Below are positions 9,434-16,098 of a stretch of DNA of 64,000 bases, piece by piece. The DNA comes from Limnohabitans_A sp048020265. Its GTDB lineage: Bacteria; Pseudomonadota; Gammaproteobacteria; Burkholderiales; Burkholderiaceae_C. The translations under genes were made by a program, and so were the position numbers. Within the stretch, counting starts at the first letter, position 1. Each line of letters starts with the position of its first letter. The notes beneath the pieces were generated by a model that saw only the letters and a list, made by a program, of their open reading frames with translations, did no database searches and was not told the origin of the DNA. Location: NCBI RefSeq assembly GCF_048020265.1, contig NZ_CP171843.1, positions 1,426,001 to 1,490,000 on the forward strand. Reading direction: 5' to 3'.

Positions 9434-10606
9434 CTACGCAGAACGATTGCCCTTGACCAAATGTGCCTCCAGCCCCCGGCGCGGCGCGGGCCCGATGGCC
9501 GGGGCGTGGCCCAGGCGCGTCCACATTTGCACCGTGTGCCCCCGCTCGGCAGCGCCCAGCAACTGGTGCACCGCCTGGTAGTGCGGCTTTTGCTCGGGGT
9601 ATTCCTGCAAGGCCTGCGACAAGGGGTGCATGGACAGGCCCTGCGCCGTGGCGGCCAGTTGCGCCCGCACATAGGCGCGGCCGGCCAGCAGTTGGGTGAT
9701 GCGGTCGTTGCGCTCGGTGCTCAGCCAAAAATAAGCCGGGGTGCTGGCAATGGCGGCATTGAAGCGCTCCAGCTGGCCCTTGATTTCCGAGCTGTCTGGG
9801 GCCGAGGCCTTGGTGCGGTCAAACAAACCCAGGGCGTTGAGCGCCCGCACCATGGGTGAGTTCAGCGAGATACCGTCGCGGTGCTGGGCAATTTCCTTCG
9901 GGCCGATGCGCAGCACATGGTAGGACTCCAGCAGCGTGCGCGGCGTGACCAGCTCGGTGCGCCAGGCGTCCATGGCAATCTGCGCGTGGCGGGCCATGGC
10001 GGCCTCTTCGCCCCGGGTGACCAGGCCCAATGTCACGGGCAAACCCTTGACGCTGTCACGCACTGCCTGCAAGGCAGCGGCGTCGGGCGTGCGGGTCTCG
10101 TAAACACCCTTGTGGGTGTGGCGAAGGAACACCTGCGCAAACAAGGGGTCGGGCTGCACCTGCGCGTCGCGCACCAGCCGGATGCGGGCCGTGGGCCGCG
10201 TGTCGGGGGCTTGGGCGCTGTATTCGCCTTCGGGGAACATCGTCACCTCGGTGCGGTAGCCGCGCTGGCGGGCTGCCAAGTCCAGCACTTCGATGAAGGT
10301 GCCCTGGCTGATCACCAGCTGACGGGAGAGCGGATCGGTCTCGGGCAGCAGGCGCGTCATGTCCATGCGCAGCACGATGGTGTCAGGCGTGTCCAAGTCC
10401 ACCAGCCACGACTGCAGGTTGTGCGCGTGGGGTGCCAGCAAGGCGTGCGACAGCACCCAACGGCGGATCTCCAGGCTGTCGGCCGGGGGGTTCCAGGCCG
10501 CAATCGCTTCGGGCGGCAGACTGCTGTCGCAGCCGGTCAAGCTGGTCACGGTGGCGGCGGCGATGAATCCGCCGCCTGCGATGCGCAACATTTGTCTTCT
10601 GTTCAT
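9434..10606 (-). CDS. Tat-exported Acg-family FMN-binding oxidoreductase
   Basis: The 390-residue precursor begins MNRRQMLRIAGGGF, a twin-arginine signal (R3-R4), followed by a lipobox-like SLTGC ending at C26; it is therefore probably exported folded and perhaps lipid-anchored. The mature part resembles the Acg/nitroreductase-like family (LLAPHAHNLQSW near the start; LSTERNDRITQLLAGRAYVRAQLAATAQGLSMHP-type FMN-site region late in the chain). The likely cofactor is FMN; the substrate is unknown, and some family members may store flavin rather than catalyse. The start at 10604-10606 is the one that exposes the Tat motif. It is divergent from a LysR regulator 104 bp away, the usual arrangement for a LysR target. 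Confidence 0.8.
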   Translation of the reverse strand: MNRRQMLRIAGGGFIAAATVTSLTGCDSSLPPEAIAAWNPPADSLEIRRWVLSHALLAPHAHNLQSWLVDLDTPDTIVLRMDMTRLLPETDPLSRQLVISQGTFIEVLDLAARQRGYRTEVTMFPEGEYSAQAPDTRPTARIRLVRDAQVQPDPLFAQVFLRHTHKGVYETRTPDAAALQAVRDSVKGLPVTLGLVTRGEEAAMARHAQIAMDAWRTELVTPRTLLESYHVLRIGPKEIAQHRDGISLNSPMVRALNALGLFDRTKASAPDSSEIKGQLERFNAAIASTPAYFWLSTERNDRITQLLAGRAYVRAQLAATAQGLSMHPLSQALQEYPEQKPHYQAVHQLLGAAERGHTVQMWTRLGHAPAIGPAPRRGLEAHLVKGNRSA

Positions 10607-10670
10607 GGTGGGGCTCTTCGTTAAAAAGTGTTCAAAAAGGTCTGAGGTGGATTGTCTGGACCTCAGAGAA

Positions 10671-10685
10671 ATTGCACAATTGCAT
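10671..10685. promoter_or_regulatory. candidate LysR operator
   Basis: The 15-bp sequence attgcacaattgcat has TGCA half-sites around CAAT and fits the loose T-N11-A LysR pattern. It lies between the divergent Acg-like and lysR genes, 26 bp before the regulator's ATG. Assignment is by position and symmetry only. Confidence 0.35.
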
Positions 10686-10710
10686 AAAACCAAACACCAG
10701 CCATTCATTC

Positions 10711-11616
10711 ATGAATACCTCGAACTTCAACTGGGCGCTCATCCCCTCTTTTTTGGCGGCCCTGGAACACGGCAGCCTGATGGGCGCAGCCCGCGCCACC
10801 GGGGTGAGCCAGCCCACGCTGGGGCGGCACATCGCCGAGCTGGAAGAGCAACTCAAACTCGTCCTGTTCGAGCGCACCGGGCGCGGCCTGCAGGCCACCG
10901 CACAAGCGCTGGAACTGGCCGAGGCGGCCCACGCCATGCAAGACGGTGCGGCGCGGTTTTCTCGGATGGCTTCGGGCTCAGGGCAAACGGTGAAAGGCCG
11001 GGTGCGGCTGTCGGCCAGCCAGCCGGTGGCCTGCTTTTTGTTGCCGCCCATCCTGGCCCGCATGCGCCAGGCCCTGCCCGATGTGGTGATGGATTTGCTG
11101 GTCAGCAACTCGGTGAGCAACCTGCTCATGCGCGAAGCCGACATGGCGCTGCGCATGGTGCGGCCCGAGCAAAGCAGCCTGGTGGCCAAGCACATTGGCC
11201 AAATGGCCCTGCGCGCCTGCGCCAGCCACAGCTATTTGCAGCGCAAGGGCACACCGCTGCAACCCGCCGACCTGCTGGCGCACGACCTGATCACGGGCGA
11301 CCGCCACACCGAGATCGAAGACGGCTTTGTGGCGCTGGGTTTTCCGGCCAGCAGCCTGCGCCACGGTCTGCGCACCGACGACCTGAACGCCCAATGGGCT
11401 GCGGTGCAAGCCGGGCTGGGCGTGGGCTTCATGAGCGAGCACCTGATCGGCTCAGACCCTACGGTCACCGCCATCCTGCCCATGATCGAGCTGCCCGTGT
11501 TGCCCATCTGGCTCACGGTGCACCGCGAGCTGCGCACCAGTGCGCTGATGCGGGCGGTGTTTGACTTTTTGGCTGATGAGGTGCCGCTGGCACTGGCCGG
11601 GCCTGCGCAGCCTTGA
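10711..11616 (+). CDS. LysR-family transcriptional regulator
   Basis: A 301-residue regulator with a winged helix-turn-helix at about residues 6-65 (FLAALEHGSLMGAARATGVSQPTLGRHIAELE) and a substrate-binding-like effector domain from about 92 to the end (VRLSASQPVACFLLPPIL onward). It is a full-length family member. I use the ATG at 10711; an upstream TTG at 10672 lacks a better ribosome site and falls in the likely operator. It probably controls the divergent Tat-exported flavoprotein gene and itself; the effector is unknown. Confidence 0.88.
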   Translation: MNTSNFNWALIPSFLAALEHGSLMGAARATGVSQPTLGRHIAELEEQLKLVLFERTGRGLQATAQALELAEAAHAMQDGAARFSRMASGSGQTVKGRVRLSASQPVACFLLPPILARMRQALPDVVMDLLVSNSVSNLLMREADMALRMVRPEQSSLVAKHIGQMALRACASHSYLQRKGTPLQPADLLAHDLITGDRHTEIEDGFVALGFPASSLRHGLRTDDLNAQWAAVQAGLGVGFMSEHLIGSDPTVTAILPMIELPVLPIWLTVHRELRTSALMRAVFDFLADEVPLALAGPAQP

Positions 11617-11762
11617 CCCTCCTTCGTGCAGGGGAAGCCCTTACCCAAGCGCGCAACACGGTTGCGTTCGTAAAATTGAAACCAAATCCTTGGAGAGCCG
11701 TGGCAGCTCTCCCGCAGGCCCTGTCACATCCTTGCTTCACCTGCACAACCGTTCCCTGATCT
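11617..11762 (+). other. intergenic region / hupE leader
   Basis: 146 bp between lysR and the HupE-like gene. It holds a 7-bp perfect stem, ggagagc (11692-11698) with gctctcc (11706-11712), and a TAAAAT box at about 11671 without a convincing -35. No U-tract follows the stem, so it may be a leader structure rather than a terminator. I recognise no riboswitch. Confidence 0.35.
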
Positions 11763-12551
11763 ATGAAAAATTTCCTGACACGCCCTGTGCTGGCCTGGCT
11801 GTTGTGCGCTTTGCCAGCCCTGGCCTGGGCCCACGGCATTTCCGACGAAGACCGCCAGCGCATGCTCGACGGCGGCAACCTCCAATACGTGGGCTTGGGC
11901 GCCAGCCACATGCTCACGGGCTACGACCATTTGTTGTTCCTGTTCGGCGTGGTCTTCTTTTTGACCACTTTCAAGGACATCGCCAAATTTGTCACCGTCT
12001 TCACGCTGGGCCACTGCATCACGCTGATCTTCGCGACCTATTTCAAGATCACCTGGAACTTCTATCTGGTCGACGCCATCATCGCCCTGAGCGTGATCTA
12101 CAAGGGCTTTGACAACAACGGGGGCTTTCAAAAACACATGAACATACCCTCGCCCAACCTGCTCAAGGCGGTGTTTGTTTTGGGCCTGCTGCACGGCTTT
12201 GGCCTGTCCACCCGCTTGCAGCAGCTGCCCTTGGGCGACGACCCGGTGGCCATGCTCTGGCGCATCCTGAGCTTCAATGTGGGTGTGGAATTCGGCCAGA
12301 TCGCCGCCTTGAGCGTGATGGTGACGGTGCTGGCCCTGTGGCGACAGCGCCCCTCGTTCCAGCGATTCAGCCACCTGGCCAACCTGGGCCTGATTTACGC
12401 CGGCATTTACCTCTTGTTCACGCAGTTGCACGGCTACCAGCACGACATCCACCCCGACAGCTTCCGCTTCCCCGCAGCCGAACACCAGCATGCGCACGAG
12501 GACATGGACATTCAAAACACCACCGACGACAGCCGCAACACCTTGAAATGA
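11763..12551 (+). CDS. HupE/UreJ-family membrane protein (probable Ni/Co permease)
   Basis: A 262-residue inner-membrane protein with a cleavable signal (MKNFLTRPVLAWLLCALPALAWA), followed by the family motif GASHMLTGYDHLLFLFGV and further helices carrying TLGHCITL and LLHGFGLS. His-Asp motifs of this kind bind nickel or cobalt in the HupE/UreJ family. The C-terminal tail is again histidine-containing (EHQHAHED). No hydrogenase or urease genes are in the window, so the metal is uncertain. It heads a three-gene run with 12583 and 12937 on the same strand (31-bp and 3-bp gaps). Confidence 0.82.
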   Translation: MKNFLTRPVLAWLLCALPALAWAHGISDEDRQRMLDGGNLQYVGLGASHMLTGYDHLLFLFGVVFFLTTFKDIAKFVTVFTLGHCITLIFATYFKITWNFYLVDAIIALSVIYKGFDNNGGFQKHMNIPSPNLLKAVFVLGLLHGFGLSTRLQQLPLGDDPVAMLWRILSFNVGVEFGQIAALSVMVTVLALWRQRPSFQRFSHLANLGLIYAGIYLLFTQLHGYQHDIHPDSFRFPAAEHQHAHEDMDIQNTTDDSRNTLK

Positions 12552-12582
12552 TCGTCTGATTCCAACACCGACTGGACACCCC

Positions 12583-12933
12583 ATGAACAAAATCACCCTC
12601 GCCGCCTTGACCCTGTGCACCGTCTTGTGGACGCCCACCACATGGGCCGACCCTGGCGGCAGCTGCCACTTTCACGGCAAAAAACCTGCGGCTGAAGCCA
12701 CCGTGAGCGGCTGTGCGCTGCAACGCAAAGACGCGCTGATCAAAAGCGGCAAACTCGACACCAGCTGGCGCACGGTCAAGCCCGCCAGGATCGAGGCTGT
12801 CGATGGCCCAAAGGGCCAGGAATGGAAAGTGACGTTCAAGGACGCCCCAGCCAAAGACAAATCCAAGGAGACCCTCTACATGTTCTTCACCTTGCCGGGT
12901 AACTTCATTGCGGCCAATTTCACCGGTCAATAA
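12583..12933 (+). CDS. small exported protein, DUF6488-like
   Basis: A 116-residue precursor with a signal peptide (about residues 1-22, ending TTWA) and a short CHFHGKK...C segment with two cysteines and two histidines near the mature N-terminus. The rest (LDTSWRTVKPARIE, EWKVTFKDAPAKDKSKETLYMFFTLPGNFIAANFTG) matches what I remember of the DUF6488 family of periplasmic proteins. Function is unknown. Its position between two probable metal permeases and its Cys/His cluster suggest metal binding in the periplasm; that is inference. Confidence 0.65.
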   Translation: MNKITLAALTLCTVLWTPTTWADPGGSCHFHGKKPAAEATVSGCALQRKDALIKSGKLDTSWRTVKPARIEAVDGPKGQEWKVTFKDAPAKDKSKETLYMFFTLPGNFIAANFTGQ

Positions 12934-12936
12934 AGG

Positions 12937-13989
12937 GTGAGCCCCACGTCCCCCCATCCCGCCCTTCGCGGTAGCCTGCTGGCTTTGCTCTCGGCGGCGC
13001 TGTTCGGGCTGAGCACGCCCCTGGTGCAAAGCGTGGGCCAAGGGCTGGGGGCGTTCACGACGGCTGCATGGCTGTATGCCGGTGCTGCAGTCGTGGCGTG
13101 GCTTGCAAGACGACCGGCTACCCAAGAGGCACGCCTCCAGAAAAGCGATGGCCCCAGACTTTTGGCCATGGCGGGCACCGGTGCCGTGATCGCCCCGGTG
13201 GCTTTGGCCTGGGGTTTGCAGCACACCAGCGGTGCCAGCGCTTCTTTGATGCTCACGCTGGAAGCTGTGTTCACTGCGCTTTTGGCCTGGCGCTGGTACG
13301 GCGAAACCTTGGACAAAAGGGTGGGCGCGGCCGCAGCTTTGTTGCTCGCTGGCGGCTTGGCGCTGGTCATTGAACAAGGCAACTTGGGACAGGTTCGGCT
13401 TTTGGGCTTGCTGGCCGTGATGCTGGCCACCGTGGCCTGGGGGGTGGACAACACCCTGTCGCGCGGCGTCGCCGATCGCGATCCGGGCCAGGTGGTGGGG
13501 GTCAAAGCCACACTGGGAGCAGTGTGCACCGGGGCATTGGCCGTTCTTTTCAGAGAACCCGCCCCATTGCTCAGCCAAGCCAGCGTGCTGGTCGTCATCG
13601 GTGCCACTGGCTATGGCTTGAGTTTGCGTTTTTATTTGCTCGCGCAGCGCACCTTTGGCGCGGCCCGCACGGGCTCTGTTTTTGCATTTGCGCCCTTCAT
13701 TGGCGCATTGGGTGCCTGGGCCCTGGGGGACCGCTCTGGCACTTGGCTCATGGTCTTCGCCGGGCTGTTGATGCTCATGGGCATTGCGCTGCACCTGATG
13801 GAGGCCCATGCCCACATGCACACCCACGAAGCGCTCGTACACGAACACGCTCACCGCCATGACGACGGACACCACAACCATGTGCACGACCCAATGCCGA
13901 CCGGCGCACACAGCCATCGGCACCGACACGAAACCATCACCCACACCCATGCCCACGTACCCGATGCCCACCATCGGCATGGCCACTGA
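12937..13989 (+). CDS. DMT/EamA-family permease with histidine-rich C-terminal tail
   Basis: A 350-residue inner-membrane protein with two EamA repeats (about ten helices, residues 10-287), an RhaT/RarD-like exporter fold. The last 63 residues (288-350) are hydrophilic and hold 23 histidines in HxH and HH patterns. Such tails in metal carriers and chaperones bind Ni, Zn or Co. It starts with GTG at 12937, 3 bp after the stop of the preceding gene, so translation is probably coupled. With the HupE-like permease upstream, export or buffering of a transition metal is the best guess. Ordinary EamA members lack this tail. Confidence 0.8.
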   Translation: MSPTSPHPALRGSLLALLSAALFGLSTPLVQSVGQGLGAFTTAAWLYAGAAVVAWLARRPATQEARLQKSDGPRLLAMAGTGAVIAPVALAWGLQHTSGASASLMLTLEAVFTALLAWRWYGETLDKRVGAAAALLLAGGLALVIEQGNLGQVRLLGLLAVMLATVAWGVDNTLSRGVADRDPGQVVGVKATLGAVCTGALAVLFREPAPLLSQASVLVVIGATGYGLSLRFYLLAQRTFGAARTGSVFAFAPFIGALGAWALGDRSGTWLMVFAGLLMLMGIALHLMEAHAHMHTHEALVHEHAHRHDDGHHNHVHDPMPTGAHSHRHRHETITHTHAHVPDAHHRHGH

Positions 13990-14004
13990 GGTGCGGGGAC
14001 AAGG

Positions 14005-15183
14005 TCAGTCCTGAGGGTCTTCCGGCAAGGTGGCCAGCAAGGCCATGCCCAGCAGCATGACCCCGGCGGTCAGCCACAGTGCACCCTTGAAGGTGCCTGT
14101 GGCCTGGGCCATAGCCCCAGCCACCACCGGGGCGACCATTTGCGCAGCACCGTAACTCAAGGTCAAACGGGCCATGGCTTTGCCGGGGTTGTGCGGGGCC
14201 CTGCGCCCCACCAGGGCCAAAGTCAAGCTGACAATGCCGATAAAGGTCGCGCCATACCCGATGGCCCCCCAAAGCGCAGCAGCCAATGAGCCCGACACGG
14301 CGGGCAGCACGACCGACACAGTCTGCAAACCAAAAGCCAGCAGCAAAGCCCGGGTATCACCCAAGCGGCGGGCCACTTTGTCCCACACGAACACCGCGGG
14401 CATGGCCGCCAAACCGACCAGCGCCCAAGCCAGTGCGCCCTGTCCTGCCAAGGCGGGTTCGCGCTCGACAATGGCCACGGTGAAGGTGGCGCTGATGACA
14501 AAACCCCAACCTGCCGCAAAGTAACTGCCCGCCATGGTCAGCATCCAGCGGCGCGACACGGACGGCCCCGAGCTGCTGGCCGCCGACGGGGCCACAACAG
14601 CCGGCACAGGCGGCCGCCACAGCCAGGCGGGCACAAAAAACACCATGCCGATCACTGCAAATGCCAACCACTGCGATGACCAGTCGGGCCATAAAAACGA
14701 CAAGCCCCAGGCCCCCAAAGCCGACACCACCACGCCCAAGCCGATACCGATGAAGTACAGCCCCAGCTCCGGGCGACGGCCCTGCCGCATCAGCCAACCC
14801 AGCACCAAACCCGAGCCCAAGAGCATGCCGCCGGCACCACACAGCCCCCCCAGATAACGCGACAAGCCCCAAGCGGGCATCCAGGTGGTGAGCGCCATGG
14901 CCGCCGTGGTCAGCAAGGCCATCCACAAGCCCCAGCCGTACAAACGGTGACGCCAGCGCACGTCATCGATCCAGGCCACAGCCAAGGCACCCGAGATGTA
15001 GCCTGCGTAGTTGATGGCGGCCAAGCCACCGGCTGCGGCATCGCTCAAACCGGTCTGCAATTGCATCAGGGGCAGCAAGGGGGTGAAGGCGAAACGGGCC
15101 AAACCGATGGTCAAGACCAGGCCGCAAATGCCGCCCGTGATGACTTGCCAGGGTTGTAGGGTGGAAGTGGGGACTGAAGACAT
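14005..15183 (-). CDS. MFS transporter, YbfB/YjiJ-like
   Basis: A 392-residue major-facilitator permease with twelve predicted helices, a short central loop (about residues 200-215, PAVVAPSAASSSGPSVSRR) and the YbfB/YjiJ-like N-terminus (GLVLTIGLARFAFTPLLPLMQ). The substrate is unknown. I chose the ATG at 15181-15183 (MSSVPTST); the longer in-frame start adds 15 residues with no membrane character. It ends tail-to-tail with the His-tailed permease, 15 bp apart, with no obvious terminator between them. Confidence 0.82.
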   Translation of the reverse strand: MSSVPTSTLQPWQVITGGICGLVLTIGLARFAFTPLLPLMQLQTGLSDAAAGGLAAINYAGYISGALAVAWIDDVRWRHRLYGWGLWMALLTTAAMALTTWMPAWGLSRYLGGLCGAGGMLLGSGLVLGWLMRQGRRPELGLYFIGIGLGVVVSALGAWGLSFLWPDWSSQWLAFAVIGMVFFVPAWLWRPPVPAVVAPSAASSSGPSVSRRWMLTMAGSYFAAGWGFVISATFTVAIVEREPALAGQGALAWALVGLAAMPAVFVWDKVARRLGDTRALLLAFGLQTVSVVLPAVSGSLAAALWGAIGYGATFIGIVSLTLALVGRRAPHNPGKAMARLTLSYGAAQMVAPVVAGAMAQATGTFKGALWLTAGVMLLGMALLATLPEDPQD

Positions 15184-15287
15184 GTGCCTGCATCGTAACG
15201 GTGCGCGGCTGAGCAGGCAGTCGCGCAAGTGGTCCGATCAAGCAGCCCAGCTCTAAGGGAGCATCATTTTTGGTAATTATTTTTGAA

Positions 15288-15309
15288 TTTTCAATAAATT
15301 CATTGAAAA
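15288..15309. promoter_or_regulatory. inverted repeat 1 upstream of HTH regulator
   Basis: Arms ttttcaat (15288-15295) and attgaaaa (15302-15309) around a 6-nt spacer, in a locally AT-rich stretch. It is the first of three dyads in the 80 bp before the regulator gene; probable operator or promoter DNA. Confidence 0.4.
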
Positions 15310-15329
15310 CATCCCCAATTGGGGATGTT
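15308..15329. promoter_or_regulatory. perfect 22-bp palindrome upstream of HTH regulator
   Basis: A continuous 22-bp palindrome centred on CCCCAATTGGGG, flanked by AACAT and ATGTT. A dimeric DNA-binding protein is the obvious ligand. It begins where the first dyad ends and lies 41 bp before the ATG at 15371. Confidence 0.55.
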
Positions 15330-15346
15330 CTGTGGAATTGCTTTTC

Positions 15347-15366
15347 TTGACAATCGAAATTGTCAA
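15347..15366. promoter_or_regulatory. inverted repeat 3 upstream of HTH regulator
   Basis: Arms ttgacaat (15347-15354) and attgtcaa (15359-15366) with a 4-nt spacer, only 4 bp before the ATG at 15371. The left arm contains TTGACA, a consensus -35, but no -10 follows at the right distance. Position suggests autoregulation or a leader stem. Confidence 0.45.
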
Positions 15367-15370
15367 TTCA

Positions 15371-16072
15371 ATGACGAAAAGCCAATTTACAAAAAACAAA
15401 CAAACACCCAAGCGTGCCCAAACCCTGGCACCACCGAGAGAGCCCAGACCCATGTTGACCGACACCGAAACACGAGAACCTGAAACCACGGAATTTCTCA
15501 CCAGCTCGCAGGCCGCCAAGCGCTTGGGCCTCTCGATGGCCACCATCCAGAAATTGGTCGACAACAACATTCTTCAAGCCTGGAAAACATTTGGCGGGCA
15601 CCGCCGCATTTCACTGGCCTCGGTTTTGAGCTACCAAAGCGCGAACAATTTTGTAGAACCAGCGCACATGCCCACCGACCGCCGCGCCAAAATCATGATG
15701 GTGATCGACTCCCCCGAGCTGACACATCGCCTGAAAAAAGATGTGAACCAATGGAACTTGCCGCTCCAAATTTCGTTTTTGGAGTCCTTGACAGAGGCTT
15801 TGTTGGAATTGCTGAACGAAAAACACGATCTGCTGGTCGTTCAGATGACCGAGCCGCGCAAGCAGCAGGAAAAGGCCCTGGGAATTTTGCAAAAATTCAT
15901 GGGAGCTCGGCACACGGTGGCGCACACCCTGGTCCTGAGCACCGAGGAGGATTTGCTGCCACCAGCCAAATCGGGGGGCCAAGCGGTCAGCATTCAGGTG
16001 CTCCACAAAGACTTGTCTGCCGTTTGGCTCTCCGCCTATTTGTCGGGCTTTGTCGCGCAGCGCCGCGCCTGA
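15371..16072 (+). CDS. excisionase/MerR-like HTH DNA-binding protein
   Basis: A 233-residue protein. Residues about 40-90 form an excisionase/MerR-type helix-turn-helix (LTSSQAAKRLGLSMATIQ, with GGHRRISL as the wing). From about residue 105 to the end there is a second domain (AKIMMVIDSPELTHRLKKDV...) with the length and hydrophobic pattern of a response-regulator-like domain, but without a clear phospho-acceptor pocket. The HTH of a chromosomal regulator, not a phage excisionase, is likely. ATG choices are 15371 or 15452; a GTG at 15332 would start between the dyads. Targets are unknown; the adjacent dyads suggest self-control. Confidence 0.72.
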   Translation: MTKSQFTKNKQTPKRAQTLAPPREPRPMLTDTETREPETTEFLTSSQAAKRLGLSMATIQKLVDNNILQAWKTFGGHRRISLASVLSYQSANNFVEPAHMPTDRRAKIMMVIDSPELTHRLKKDVNQWNLPLQISFLESLTEALLELLNEKHDLLVVQMTEPRKQQEKALGILQKFMGARHTVAHTLVLSTEEDLLPPAKSGGQAVSIQVLHKDLSAVWLSAYLSGFVAQRRA

Positions 16073-16098
16073 CTGCAAAACCGCTTCGGGCCAGTGTC

